Assembly: GCA_964405265.1 (NCBI GenBank)
Contig: CAYONC010000005.1
Span: forward strand, 1 to 64,000
Reading direction: 5' to 3'
Length of the DNA: 64,000 nucleotides
Origin: Eshraghiella sp964405265
GTDB lineage: Bacteria > Bacillota > Clostridia > Lachnospirales > Lachnospiraceae
Positions 44,201 through 51,805 of this stretch are shown here, in pieces. Positions within the stretch are counted from its first letter, which is position 1, and each line of letters starts with the position of its first letter. The notes beneath the pieces are model-generated. The model did no database searches, was not told the DNA's origin, and saw only the letters and a list, made by a program, of their open reading frames with translations. The position numbers and the translations under genes were made by a program.

Positions 44201-45619
44201 AATTTTTCCGGAGAGTATCAGGCAAAGGCTCATGCCTATACGGAAGTTATATTCGGAGAAGGACAGACATTTAAGGCAGGCACGGTAGGAACCCTTGCAG
44301 ACAAAACGGTATATGGTTATGTAAAAAAATATTATGAAGAAAAAAAAGAACGCAAAAGAGACTGCGAAATTAACAGAATCGTAGCCGGCGGTATTGGGGT
44401 AAAGCGCTCAACAGGACAGCATCCCGGAGGAATTATAGTTCTTCCTTACGGAGAGGAAATCCATTCATTTACGCCGATACAGCATCCTGCAAATGATATG
44501 GGTACAAATATCATAACGACCCACTTCGATTACCACAGTATTGACCACAATCTCTTAAAGCTGGATATACTGGGACATGATGATCCCACAATGATAAGGA
44601 TGCTCCAGGATCTTACACATATGAATCCTACGGATATTCCGCTTGACAGTCCGGAGGTTATGAGCCTGTTCAAAAGTACTGAGGCGTTGAATATTAAGCC
44701 GGAGGATATAGGCGGAACTGCACTCGGATGTCTTGGAATACCGGAGTTCGGCACTGATTTTGCCATGCAGATGCTTATTGATACCAAACCGGAACACTTT
44801 TCGGATCTTGTCCGTATTGCAGGACTTTCGCACGGAACGGATGTATGGCTCGGAAATGCGCAGACGCTCATAGAAAAAGGTATTGCAACGATTTCAACAG
44901 CGATATGTACCCGTGATGACATAATGACATACCTTATCGGCATGGGTATAGAAGCCGGTGTTTCATTTAAGATAATGGAATCGGTCCGTAAAGGAAAAGG
45001 GCTTTCTGCCGAGTGGGAAAAAATCATGACGGATGCAGGTGTTCCTGAATGGTATATCTGGTCATGTAAAAAAATTAAATACATGTTTCCTAAGGCACAT
45101 GCGGCTGCCTATGTAATGATGGCATGGAGAATCGCATACTGCAAAGTGTTTTTTCCTCTTGAATATTATGCGTCTTATTTCAGCATAAGGGCGGATGATT
45201 TTTCGTATGAGCTTATGTGTTTTGGAAAGACTGTACTTGATAAGTACATTGAGGAATACAAAAATAACGAAAAACTCAGTAATAAACAGCAGGGGCAGCT
45301 TAAAGACATGAGAATAGTCCAGGAAATGTATGCAAGAGGTTTTGAATTTCTTCCCATTGACCTGTACCGTTCACATTCAAGAAATTTTATGATTGTTGAC
45401 GGAAAATTGCTTCCGCCTTTTAAATCCATTGACGGGCTGGGCGAAACGGCGGCTGACGGAATATATGAAGCGGCACAAAAGGGAAAATTTTTGTCAATAG
45501 AAGATTTTATTAATAAATCAAAAGTACCCAGAACGAGTGCGGCACTTATGTCTGATTTGGGAATACTGACGGGACTGTCTGAAAGGAACCAGCTGTCGCT
45601 GTTTGATATATTCGGATAA
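41243..45619 (+). CDS. polC: DNA polymerase III alpha subunit, PolC type
   Basis: This is the replicative DNA polymerase of low-GC Gram-positives, with built-in proofreading. It has 1458 residues. An OB-fold region lies near 235-330, followed by the first PHP segment (HCHTKMSDLDG, about 349). The inserted DEDD exonuclease begins with FDLETTGL (about 436) and ends with HHRAVDDAECC. The catalytic core includes PDIDLNFSGEYQ (about 985). Helix-hairpin-helix segments lie near the C-terminus (LGETAADGIYEAAQ). Translation seems to start at TTG 41243; the next in-frame ATG (41309) would lose about 22 residues. It ends the pyrH-polC run. Confidence 0.95.
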   Translation: MGNKKFFETFPTLKLPKKISGMLEDAEVMHLSVNSLKTRIKIYLRFYRLMGREDISVIEREIKRQIKPFSDMQIIILERFELSKVYTAEKIMDEYRDSLLYELGKSNRISEQLLRYADMSFADETHIIMTTSDNFISKQRSPEIAELIKEVYENKFGIQVTIDNRYEKRDGTRHMQEAEYKVERIVEEISDRLKKETDAPPAQTEKEQAKDFKRPVKHSDNPDVIYGRDFTDSPVALENVVDEMGEITIRGQIISVDEKNIKNEKIILIFVVTDFTDSITVKLFLRKHQYEELSGDIRKNAFVMVKGVTTIDRFSGELTIGSVSGIMKTSDFRTKRMDMSLEKRVELHCHTKMSDLDGVSEPGDIISRAIEWGHPALAITDHGDVQAFTDAYHKLRDLKNKDFKVIYGVEAYLVDDLNKIIFNPKGQNFEDTYVVFDLETTGLSPVNDSIIEIGAVKISGRKITDRFSCFVNPLVPIPFNIEKLTGINDSMVENADTIEKVLPEFLEFCKDAVMVAHNASFDVSFIREKAEKILGKSPEFTVADTVALSRALLPSLGKYTLDHIAKTLSVTLNNHHRAVDDAECCAEIFMALTEKIEARGIYSLDEINEIEEFNINSVRKAKTYHAIILANSEQGRVNLYRLISMSHLTYFNRRPRIPKSELEKHRDGLIVGSACEAGELYQAILGGATHEEISRLAGYYDYLEIQPLGNNRFMIDSDRYPDIKSDDDLIEINKKIINLGEKFNKPVVATCDVHFLDPEDEIYRRIIMKGQGFDDADNQAPLYLRTTQEMLDEFSYLPEEKAYEIVVSNTRLIADMCEYIEPVRPDKCPPVIENSDETLRKICHDKAHEIYGPNLPEIVSTRLEKELNSIISNGYSVMYIIAQKLVWKSNEDGYLVGSRGSVGSSFVATMSGITEVNPLSPHYLCPECYYSDFDSDEVKAYAGGAGCDMPDKNCPKCGHKLNKLGFDIPFETFLGFNGDKEPDIDLNFSGEYQAKAHAYTEVIFGEGQTFKAGTVGTLADKTVYGYVKKYYEEKKERKRDCEINRIVAGGIGVKRSTGQHPGGIIVLPYGEEIHSFTPIQHPANDMGTNIITTHFDYHSIDHNLLKLDILGHDDPTMIRMLQDLTHMNPTDIPLDSPEVMSLFKSTEALNIKPEDIGGTALGCLGIPEFGTDFAMQMLIDTKPEHFSDLVRIAGLSHGTDVWLGNAQTLIEKGIATISTAICTRDDIMTYLIGMGIEAGVSFKIMESVRKGKGLSAEWEKIMTDAGVPEWYIWSCKKIKYMFPKAHAAAYVMMAWRIAYCKVFFPLEYYASYFSIRADDFSYELMCFGKTVLDKYIEEYKNNEKLSNKQQGQLKDMRIVQEMYARGFEFLPIDLYRSHSRNFMIVDGKLLPPFKSIDGLGETAADGIYEAAQKGKFLSIEDFINKSKVPRTSAALMSDLGILTGLSERNQLSLFDIFG

Positions 45620-45642
45620 ATCGGCATTTAAACTTACAGGGC

Positions 45643-45678
45643 TTTTTTATTTGACAGGTTATCCTGTCAAATAAAAAA
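45643..45678. repeat. 16-bp perfect inverted repeat after polC
   Basis: TTTTTTATTTGACAGG (45643-45658) is perfectly complementary to 45663-45678 around a four-base loop. The T-run is on the 5' side and the A-run on the 3' side, which is the reverse of a normal terminator on either strand. It lies between the convergent polC and tRNA-Glu ends. Confidence 0.7.
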
Positions 45679-45711
45679 ATGCTCAAAATCTTATATTAAG
45701 ATTCTCAGCAT
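45673..45711 (-). terminator. Terminator of tRNA-Glu
   Basis: On the minus strand a 14-bp stem with two mismatched or wobble positions (45711-45698 with 45692-45679) is followed by seven U. It lies about 35 bases beyond the tRNA 3' end. Confidence 0.75.
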
Positions 45712-45745
45712 CATTCAGGGTTGGGCTGTTATATTATAATAACAA

Positions 45746-45817
45746 TAGCTCGTAGGGGAATCGAACCCCTGTTTCCGCCGTGAGAGGGCGGCGTCTTAAC
45801 CGCTTGACCAACGAGCC
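45746..45817 (-). tRNA. tRNA-Glu (anticodon CTC)
   Basis: The 72-base minus-strand sequence folds as a tRNA. The acceptor stem is GGCTCGT with ACGAGCT and discriminator A. The anticodon stem CCGCC/GGCGG encloses the loop CTCTCAC, giving anticodon CTC for GAG codons. The T-arm is AGGGG-TTCGATT-CCCCT. The sequence otherwise follows the usual tRNA-Glu(TTC) pattern with C at position 34. The 3' CCA is not encoded. It is a single gene with its own promoter and terminator. Confidence 0.95.
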
Positions 45818-45836
45818 ATAACTGTCGTACCTGCTT

Positions 45837-45865
45837 ATTCTATTACAAGATGAAAAAAAAAGCAA
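45837..45865 (-). promoter_or_regulatory. Promoter of tRNA-Glu
   Basis: On the minus strand, TTGCTT (45865-45860) and TAGAAT (45842-45837) are 17 bases apart, 20 bases upstream of the tRNA 5' end. Confidence 0.65.
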
Positions 45866-45941
45866 GTAATTTTTTTGAAAAAATATAATTAATTACTTTA
45901 TACAATCATAAAATCAGTTATAAAAAAGCTTTTTCTTCTAT

Positions 45942-45975
45942 GAAATAGTACTTTTGGCAATGAGAAATAGTACTT
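45942..45975 (+). promoter_or_regulatory. Tandem 12-bp direct repeats, likely activator sites
   Basis: GAAATAGTACTT occurs at 45942-45953 and again, without change, at 45964-45975. The 22-base period puts both on the same face of the helix. They end 20 bases before the -35 box of the next promoter. Two half-sites spaced about two helical turns apart are typical of LytTR- or OmpR-type activators. No such regulator gene lies nearby. Confidence 0.65.
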
Positions 45976-45994
45976 CATTGTCGGTTTTAGCCTA

Positions 45995-46023
45995 TTGCAG
46001 AGATTGTATTTTTGTGGTAATAT
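45995..46023 (+). promoter_or_regulatory. Promoter of the zinc-ribbon repeat protein
   Basis: TTGCAG (45995-46000) and TAATAT (46018-46023) are 17 bases apart. GGAGG (46049-46053) precedes ATG 46062. Confidence 0.65.
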
Positions 46024-46061
46024 TTATTAATACATAGGATATATAAATGGAGGTATACCAT

Positions 46062-46991
46062 ATGGTTTGTCCAAGATGTGGAACACAGCTTATAAATGGC
46101 TCCCGTATCTGTATGGCCTGCGGTCAGAATGTCGCATTTTTAACAAATTCAAATCCGGCTTCTACAAAACCGGCAAGTCCTACGCCAACACCGGTAAGAC
46201 CGGCAGCACCGACGCCAACACCGGTAAGACCGGCAGCACCGACACCGACACCGGTAAGACCGGCAGCAGCGACACCAACTCCGGCACAGCCGGCTTATAA
46301 TAATACGACACCGGTAAGACCGGCAGCAGCGACACCAACTCCGGCACAGCCGGCTTATAATAATACGGCACCGGTAAGACCGGCAGCAGCGACACCGGTA
46401 CAGCCATCGTACAATAATCAGGCACCGGTAAGACCGGCAGCAGCGACACCGGTACAGCCGTCATACAATAATCAGGCACCGGTAAGACCGGCAGCACCGT
46501 CACCGACACCGACGCCTGCACCTGCTCCCGTACCGGCAGCGGCACCGGAGACACCGGTTCAGTCAGCGGTCGATTCAATGGTCAAGAATGCAAGGACTAA
46601 GGAGGAAATTGAGGAACTTGCAAGAATTAAGACCGGATATCCGGATAAATTCATCAAGAAATACAATGCTTACTGGGGAGCATTGGCAAGTAAGCTTAAT
46701 GACGGTGAATCATATGAATTTGTATTCGGAGCGGTAGCCAATCTTGACGGAGATGATGACAGAATTGCAGGATGCGGAATTACCAAGGATAGAATAATTG
46801 TGACAACAACACAGGGTACCGTATCATATACATATGACAAGACTAAGAGTGTCACAAGCACCAAGAGTCTTATAGGAGCAATGATTATCATCGAAATTCC
46901 AAGAAGTAAGGTTAAGCTTTCGGTTGATAAGTCATTCCTGGATAATATTCTCAAGGCAGTTGATACTGCAATTAAGAAATATCGTATTTGA
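46062..46991 (+). CDS. Zinc-ribbon protein with proline-rich repeats and a PH-like domain
   Basis: This 309-residue protein starts with a double-Cys zinc ribbon (CPRCG...CMACG, residues 3-21). A long low-complexity linker (about 30-165) follows, made of repeats such as PTPVRPAA and YNN. The folded C-terminal domain (about 170-309) resembles bacterial PH-like domains: KLNDGESYEFVFGA, ITKDRIIVTT, IEIPRSKVKLSVD. No membrane segment or signal is seen. ATG 46062 is chosen because GGAGG overlaps the earlier in-frame ATG 46047. Function is unknown; zinc ribbon plus PH-like domain suggests an adaptor. It has its own promoter with tandem operator-like repeats and its own terminator. Confidence 0.8.
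   Translation: MVCPRCGTQLINGSRICMACGQNVAFLTNSNPASTKPASPTPTPVRPAAPTPTPVRPAAPTPTPVRPAAATPTPAQPAYNNTTPVRPAAATPTPAQPAYNNTAPVRPAAATPVQPSYNNQAPVRPAAATPVQPSYNNQAPVRPAAPSPTPTPAPAPVPAAAPETPVQSAVDSMVKNARTKEEIEELARIKTGYPDKFIKKYNAYWGALASKLNDGESYEFVFGAVANLDGDDDRIAGCGITKDRIIVTTTQGTVSYTYDKTKSVTSTKSLIGAMIIIEIPRSKVKLSVDKSFLDNILKAVDTAIKKYRI
46190..46496 (+). repeat. Coding minisatellite, seven copies of a 19-bp core
   Basis: The core ACCGGTAAGACCGGCAGCA begins at 46190, 46220, 46250, 46310, 46370, 46424 and 46478. The spacings are 30, 30, 60, 60, 54 and 54 bases, all multiples of three. The 60-base units are almost identical to each other, as are the 54-base units, so the array expanded recently by whole-unit duplication. 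It encodes the TPVRPAA linker. Confidence 0.9.
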
Positions 46992-47004
46992 ATATAATTA
47001 GCGA

Positions 47005-47054
47005 AAGAACTGCTGTTTAACAGATGCTATGTCTGTCAGACGGCAGTTCTTTTA
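47005..47054 (+). terminator. Terminator of the zinc-ribbon gene
   Basis: AAGAACTGC (47005-47013) pairs with GCAGTTCTT (47043-47051), enclosing a smaller inner hairpin, and is followed by TTA. It starts 13 bases after the stop codon. Confidence 0.65.
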
Positions 47055-47110
47055 TACAATGGGAATTCGGAGTCTTATTATATAAAAGCGTTCGGTGCAG
47101 TATGCGTACT

Positions 47111-47145
47111 TCGCGAAAAAAATTAATCGCGAGCGATTACGCTCG
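47111..47145. repeat. Clustered G+C palindromes of unknown role
   Basis: TCGCGA occurs at 47111-47116 and 47127-47132, and CGAGCG-ATTA-CGCTCG forms a hairpin at 47130-47145. No U-tract follows. The G+C content and CpG density differ from surrounding spacers. The cluster lies between a plus-strand terminator and the end of a minus-strand gene. Confidence 0.45.
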
Positions 47146-47178
47146 GACACGGTGATTCTCTCTTTGCGGGATTCCCTG

Positions 47179-48093
47179 TTATTTTAATGTTATATATAAG
47201 AAGGATAACAGAAATGAAATAGCGGAAGCTGACAGTCTGCCGGCAATGTACTTTTTTCTGCTTAATACATCAGGGTCTGCAGTACCCATTGTCTGACACA
47301 TACCGCAGATACCTCCAAAGGACTGGAGTGACATAATGACAGGCAGTAAAAAAGCAGATTCTGCCAATACTGTTCTTACAGAGGCAGAACCGGTGGTAAC
47401 TTCGATAATGCTGCACAGCCATGGTGCGGCTTTCCCTGTATAAGCGGCAGCATATGCAGATATTACGGAGAATATAACTATGTAACCGCCTAATTTTATT
47501 ATGGCAGTCATTGCCTGACTTACCGGATTACCGTATCCTGCAGCTTTATTTTCAGCAATGTAAGTAACTTCCGCTTCTGAAACAGAACTGCTTTTTCTGA
47601 AAAGTATATAACGGACAAAAAAACTGTTAATAATAACCGTAAGAAAATGAATTGAGGGTACAATATACATAAATTCGTTGTTTTTTAATATGGATATACA
47701 TACATATCCGGTAAGGTATGCAGGACTGACACTGTTAAATGAACAGATACATATATCAGCCGTACGGGAATTTATAAGACCGCTCTTATGCATGGAGGAT
47801 GCCGTTGACGCACATGAAGGGCAACCGAAAAATAATCCTGAGAGAATACAGTATCCAGAAGCCTGTTCAAGCTTCAGAATACGGGTAAGCGGTTTGAAAA
47901 GTATGGCTGCGGTTTCTGTCATACCATATTGTATTATGACATTGCTTATAATCATGTATGGAAGAAGTGCAGGGATAAGTGCCTGATACCACAGAGCTAA
48001 TCCGGCTGCAGTACCCTTAACCGTTATCGGCGTGTTACACATCAGGAAGCCCAAAATTATAAATACGGATACTTTTAGATATTTTTTTTTCAT
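47179..48093 (-). CDS. YlbJ-like (nucleoside-gate family) membrane protein
   Basis: This 304-residue polytopic protein resembles the YlbJ/SpoVV sporulation family: an early GLALWYQALIPALLPYMIISN segment, then SGLFFGCPSCAST and a matching second half (SLQSFGGICGM). About eight hydrophobic helices are seen. YlbJ/SpoVV proteins act in spore formation, probably moving a small metabolite between membranes (family knowledge). It is shorter than the roughly 400 residues of YlbJ. The ATG lacks any ribosome binding site; the sequence before it is A+T rich. It is convergent with the zinc-ribbon gene and divergent from pepD. Confidence 0.7.
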   Translation of the reverse strand: MKKKYLKVSVFIILGFLMCNTPITVKGTAAGLALWYQALIPALLPYMIISNVIIQYGMTETAAILFKPLTRILKLEQASGYCILSGLFFGCPSCASTASSMHKSGLINSRTADICICSFNSVSPAYLTGYVCISILKNNEFMYIVPSIHFLTVIINSFFVRYILFRKSSSVSEAEVTYIAENKAAGYGNPVSQAMTAIIKLGGYIVIFSVISAYAAAYTGKAAPWLCSIIEVTTGSASVRTVLAESAFLLPVIMSLQSFGGICGMCQTMGTADPDVLSRKKYIAGRLSASAISFLLSFLYITLK

Positions 48094-48173
48094 ATATATA
48101 ATCTATGTGTATGGATTGATTTTTAGGCACAAATATGTCATTATATATTATGGGGAGAGAAGGGATTTTTTTT

Positions 48174-49625
48174 ATGAAAAGAATACTTGAAAATATCATG
48201 CCGGAAGAGGTGTTCGGATACTTTGAGGATATATGCGGCATACCTCATGTGTCGCACCATACCGGTGAACTAAGGGATTACATTGAAAATTTTGCAATAC
48301 GTAACAGACTTAAATATGTTAAGGATGATAACGGAAATATTGTAGTATATAAGAATGCTTCCGCAGGATATGAAGGGCATGAACCGGTTATTCTGCAGGG
48401 ACATATTGATATGGTGGGAGCGGTGCGCGAAGGCGTTGAGCATGATTTTTTGAAGACGCCGCTTAAACTGTATGTTGATGAGGATGGAGGATATGTCAGG
48501 GCGTACGGAACGACGCTTGGGGCAGATGACGGAATAGCGGCAGCATATATGCTTGCAATATTAGGTGATACAACGTTGCGGCATCCTCCGATTGAAGCAG
48601 TTTTTACGACGGACGAAGAGACGGGGATGACGGGTGCGGCGGCATTTGACTGCACGATTTTAAAAGGTAAAAGGATTATTAATCTTGATTCGGAAGAGGA
48701 AGGAATATTCCTTATGGGATGTGCCGGAGGGATGAGATGCGACATTACTGTTCCTTTGAAAAAAAGCGTGGTACACGGTACGGAAGTTGTAATAACGGTT
48801 GAAGGATTAACCGGAGGACATTCAGGAGACAGGATAGGCACGGGAAGACCTTCCGCCAATATACTGATGGGAAGAATACTTGAAGGAATGTACCGGAAAA
48901 GCATATTTTCCATTAAGGACATTTCAGGCGGTGTTGTTGACAATGCCATATGCACAAAATGTATATCAGGGGTGGTATGCACGTGCGAACCGGATGCTGT
49001 AACGGAATATGTAAAAAAGGCCGAAAAAGAACTGAAACAGGAATATTCAGGCATTGACGATAATATAACTGTCTTTGTGGAATTCAGGGCGGAAGCGGAT
49101 TATGATGCCGCAGACGAAAGTGAAACCCGTAAATTAATAAGCTTATTAAGGTCTGTGCCGCAGGGGGTAATCATGAGGAATCCGGATAATCCCGAAATGA
49201 TTGAAACCTCGCTTAATCTCGGCATACTTAAAGTGAATGAAGAATCCGCATATATGGGGTATTCGCTGAGAAGCTCCCATGAAAGTGCAATCGAGGACCT
49301 GAAAAACAGACTGCGTACGATAGCGGAGTATTACGGCGGCAGTGTGGAGACATACGGAAAATATCCGGCATGGACTCCTAATCCGGAATCATATCTTGGA
49401 AAGCTGGCCGGAAGTCAGTATACCGGACTGACGGGGAAAAAGCCGGAATACAGGGTTATTCACGCAGGTCTTGAGTGCGGATTGTTTTATAAAAAAATTC
49501 CGGGAGCGGATATTATTTCTTACGGACCGGATATTTATGATATACACACATATAATGAAAGACTGAGTATAGAGTCGGCACGGAGGGTGTATGTGCTGAC
49601 GGTAAGATTATTGGAAAAATTATAA
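48174..49625 (+). CDS. pepD: Aminoacyl-histidine dipeptidase (M20 family)
   Basis: This 483-residue cytosolic metallodipeptidase is of the PepD type, cleaving Xaa-His and other dipeptides. Zinc ligands are seen in LQGHIDMVG (His, about 80), GADDGIAAA (Asp) and DEETGMTGA (Glu pair, catalytic and ligand). A lid domain with TGGHSGDRIGTGR follows. ATG 48174 lies about nine bases after GAGAAGGG. It opens a compact plus-strand run of genes reaching recU. Confidence 0.92.
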   Translation: MKRILENIMPEEVFGYFEDICGIPHVSHHTGELRDYIENFAIRNRLKYVKDDNGNIVVYKNASAGYEGHEPVILQGHIDMVGAVREGVEHDFLKTPLKLYVDEDGGYVRAYGTTLGADDGIAAAYMLAILGDTTLRHPPIEAVFTTDEETGMTGAAAFDCTILKGKRIINLDSEEEGIFLMGCAGGMRCDITVPLKKSVVHGTEVVITVEGLTGGHSGDRIGTGRPSANILMGRILEGMYRKSIFSIKDISGGVVDNAICTKCISGVVCTCEPDAVTEYVKKAEKELKQEYSGIDDNITVFVEFRAEADYDAADESETRKLISLLRSVPQGVIMRNPDNPEMIETSLNLGILKVNEESAYMGYSLRSSHESAIEDLKNRLRTIAEYYGGSVETYGKYPAWTPNPESYLGKLAGSQYTGLTGKKPEYRVIHAGLECGLFYKKIPGADIISYGPDIYDIHTYNERLSIESARRVYVLTVRLLEKL

Positions 49626-49642
49626 GTGAGGATTACGAAGGT

Positions 49643-50443
49643 ATGGAAATTCAGTTATGGAAAGAAATTTTGACGCCGTATGACCTGGCAGTGAAGGAAC
49701 TTCTGGTAAAACTAAACCACATAATAATGGAATACAAGTCAAGGGATATGTATTCGCCGATTGAGGCAGTAAACGGCAGGGTTAAGAGTATATCGAGCAT
49801 ACTTGAAAAATGCCGCAAGAAAAACATTGCACTTGAAAATGTTACCGAAAAGGTTGAAGATATTGCGGGAATAAGAATTATATGTCAGTTTGTTGAAGAT
49901 ATATATAAGGTTGTCGAAATAATTAAGCAGAGAAAAGACATGACGGTGGTTCAGGAAAAGGACTATATCAAGAATGTTAAACCGAGCGGGTACAGAAGCT
50001 ATCATCTTATTGTAAAATATGATGTTGAGACCATGGAAGGAACGAAAACCATATTTGTGGAAATACAGATAAGAACCCTTGCCATGAATTTCTGGGCAAC
50101 GATAGAACATTCCCTTCAATACAAGTACCGGAGAAACATACCGGACAGAATAAGAGAAAGACTTAATGCTTCTGCTGAAGCAATTCTTAAATTAGACCGT
50201 GAAATGTCATCAATACATGATGAGATAATGGATGCACAAAGTTCGTTTGTAATGCACGCAAATATTGTATCGGGAATACTTAATAACATACAGAACCTGT
50301 ATAAGGTTGCCAACAAAAAAGAGGTTATTAAGATACAGGATGAATTTTTTGAAATATACAAAAAAAATAATCTTGTTGAGCTGAGGAGCTTTGCAAGACA
50401 GCTTGACATCATGGCAGAGGGATACAGGGCACAGAATTTATAA
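49643..50443 (+). CDS. relQ: Small alarmone synthetase, RelQ/YjbM type
   Basis: This 266-residue single-domain (p)ppGpp synthetase has no hydrolase or regulatory domains. Motifs are PIEAVNGRVKSISSILEKC, EDIAGIRIICQFVEDIYKVV (catalytic Asp region), KPSGYRSYHLI and IQIRTLAMNFWATIEHSLQYK, which contains the Glu. Such enzymes make ppGpp in response to transcriptional or cell-wall stress. It follows pepD by 17 bases. Confidence 0.92.
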   Translation: MEIQLWKEILTPYDLAVKELLVKLNHIIMEYKSRDMYSPIEAVNGRVKSISSILEKCRKKNIALENVTEKVEDIAGIRIICQFVEDIYKVVEIIKQRKDMTVVQEKDYIKNVKPSGYRSYHLIVKYDVETMEGTKTIFVEIQIRTLAMNFWATIEHSLQYKYRRNIPDRIRERLNASAEAILKLDREMSSIHDEIMDAQSSFVMHANIVSGILNNIQNLYKVANKKEVIKIQDEFFEIYKKNNLVELRSFARQLDIMAEGYRAQNL

Positions 50444-50458
50444 CTACGGAGACTTACG

Positions 50459-51805
50459 ATGCAATTACCTGAAAAATACGTTGATAACATGAAAACACTG
50501 CTTGGAAATGAATTTGATGATTATGTTTCAAGCTTTAAGGAACCGAGACTCTACGGATTGAGAGTTAATACTTCAAAGATTTCAACAGAAGAATTTTTAA
50601 AAATATCACCATTCAGACTTACGCCGGTACCATGGATTCCGAACGGCTTTTATTATTCGGAAGATGATAAACCGGCAAAGCATCCGTATTACTTTGCCGG
50701 GCTGTATTATCTTCAGGAACCGAGTGCCATGACACCGGCTCATGTACTGCCTGTTGAGCCGGGAGACAGAATACTTGATTTGTGTGCCGCACCGGGAGGA
50801 AAGAGTACGGAGCTTGGTGCCAGACTTAACGGAACAGGTCTGCTTGTATCCAATGACATTAGTGCCTCAAGAGCCAAAGCATTATTAAAAAATATTGAAG
50901 TATTCGGTATAGGCAATGTTATTGTGACATGCGAATATCCGGAAAAATTAAAGGAAAAGTTTTACGGCTTTTTTGACAAAATACTTGTAGATGCCCCATG
51001 CTCGGGAGAAGGAATGTTCAGAAAAGACGGTAAGCTGATAAAAAGCTGGGAAACCCAGGGACCGGAATTTTTTGCACCCGTGCAGAGAGGAATACTTCGC
51101 GAAGCAGCAGATATGCTTAAACCGGGCGGAAGTATTTTATATTCAACATGTACATTTTCAAAATCCGAGGATGAGGATAATATGGAATGGTTCCTGCGTG
51201 AGCATAAAGATTTTGAGCCGGAATATATATATGATTATGAAGGATTTGTAAGGGCATACGGAATGGAGGAGGCTGTGAGACTGTTTCCCCACAGACTTAA
51301 AGGTGAAGGACATTTTGTGGCACTTCTTCATAAAAAAGGGAATCTTGAAAAGAATATTCCGGAAGCGGTAACGGGATGCAAGAAGCTTCCTGATGAAATT
51401 ACGGAATTTCTTGGAGAATATGATAAAAAGACCGATACCGGCAGACTGGAAATATCAGGGGATAAGGTGTATATCATGCCGGAAGGAACAGAACGGCTGC
51501 GGGGACTGAGGATTCTGAGATCGGGACTTCTTTTAGGAGAATTGAAAAAAAACAGATTTGAACCGAGTCAGGCATTTGCAATGACGGTTGAACCTGATAA
51601 ATATTCAACGGTTGCATACCTGAAAAGTGATGATATAAATGTAATCAAATACCTTAAAGGTGAGACCATAGAAGTCAGAGAGAGTGAACTAAAAGGAAGT
51701 GCAAAAAACGTGCTGGTGTGTGTTGACGGTTTTCCGCTTGGCTGGGGTAAACTGAACGGTACGACGGTAAAGAATAAATACCTTCCGGGCTGGAGATGGA
51801 TGTGA
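50459..51805 (+). CDS. rsmF: rRNA (cytosine-C5-)-methyltransferase, RsmF/NOL1-NOP2-Sun family
   Basis: This 448-residue SAM-dependent methyltransferase probably modifies 16S rRNA. The SAM motif is LDLCAAPGGKST (about 102-113), and the catalytic Cys pair lies in DAPCSGEGMFRK (motif IV) and YSTCTFS (motif VI). The C-terminal 140 residues form a PUA-like RNA-binding part (LRGLRILRSGLLLGELK; FPLGWGK). This architecture matches RsmF rather than RsmB, which carries an N-terminal NusB domain. Its stop overlaps the next start. Confidence 0.9.
   Translation: MQLPEKYVDNMKTLLGNEFDDYVSSFKEPRLYGLRVNTSKISTEEFLKISPFRLTPVPWIPNGFYYSEDDKPAKHPYYFAGLYYLQEPSAMTPAHVLPVEPGDRILDLCAAPGGKSTELGARLNGTGLLVSNDISASRAKALLKNIEVFGIGNVIVTCEYPEKLKEKFYGFFDKILVDAPCSGEGMFRKDGKLIKSWETQGPEFFAPVQRGILREAADMLKPGGSILYSTCTFSKSEDEDNMEWFLREHKDFEPEYIYDYEGFVRAYGMEEAVRLFPHRLKGEGHFVALLHKKGNLEKNIPEAVTGCKKLPDEITEFLGEYDKKTDTGRLEISGDKVYIMPEGTERLRGLRILRSGLLLGELKKNRFEPSQAFAMTVEPDKYSTVAYLKSDDINVIKYLKGETIEVRESELKGSAKNVLVCVDGFPLGWGKLNGTTVKNKYLPGWRWM

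Noticed and set aside
43588..45084. Several open frames of 60-180 codons antisense to polC and other genes
   Set aside because: They lie inside strongly conserved genes, lack ribosome binding sites and have the skewed composition of antisense frames.
46170..46560. Regular repeats resembling a CRISPR array
   Set aside because: The repeats are in frame, of 30, 54 or 60 bases, and encode a proline-rich linker in a gene with promoter and terminator. The intervening segments are themselves repeated and are not unique spacers.
46180..46578. 132-residue frame on the minus strand over the minisatellite
   Set aside because: It is the antisense shadow of the repeat. The Val-Leu-Pro repeats are only the reverse of the plus-strand repeat, and no ribosome binding site is present.
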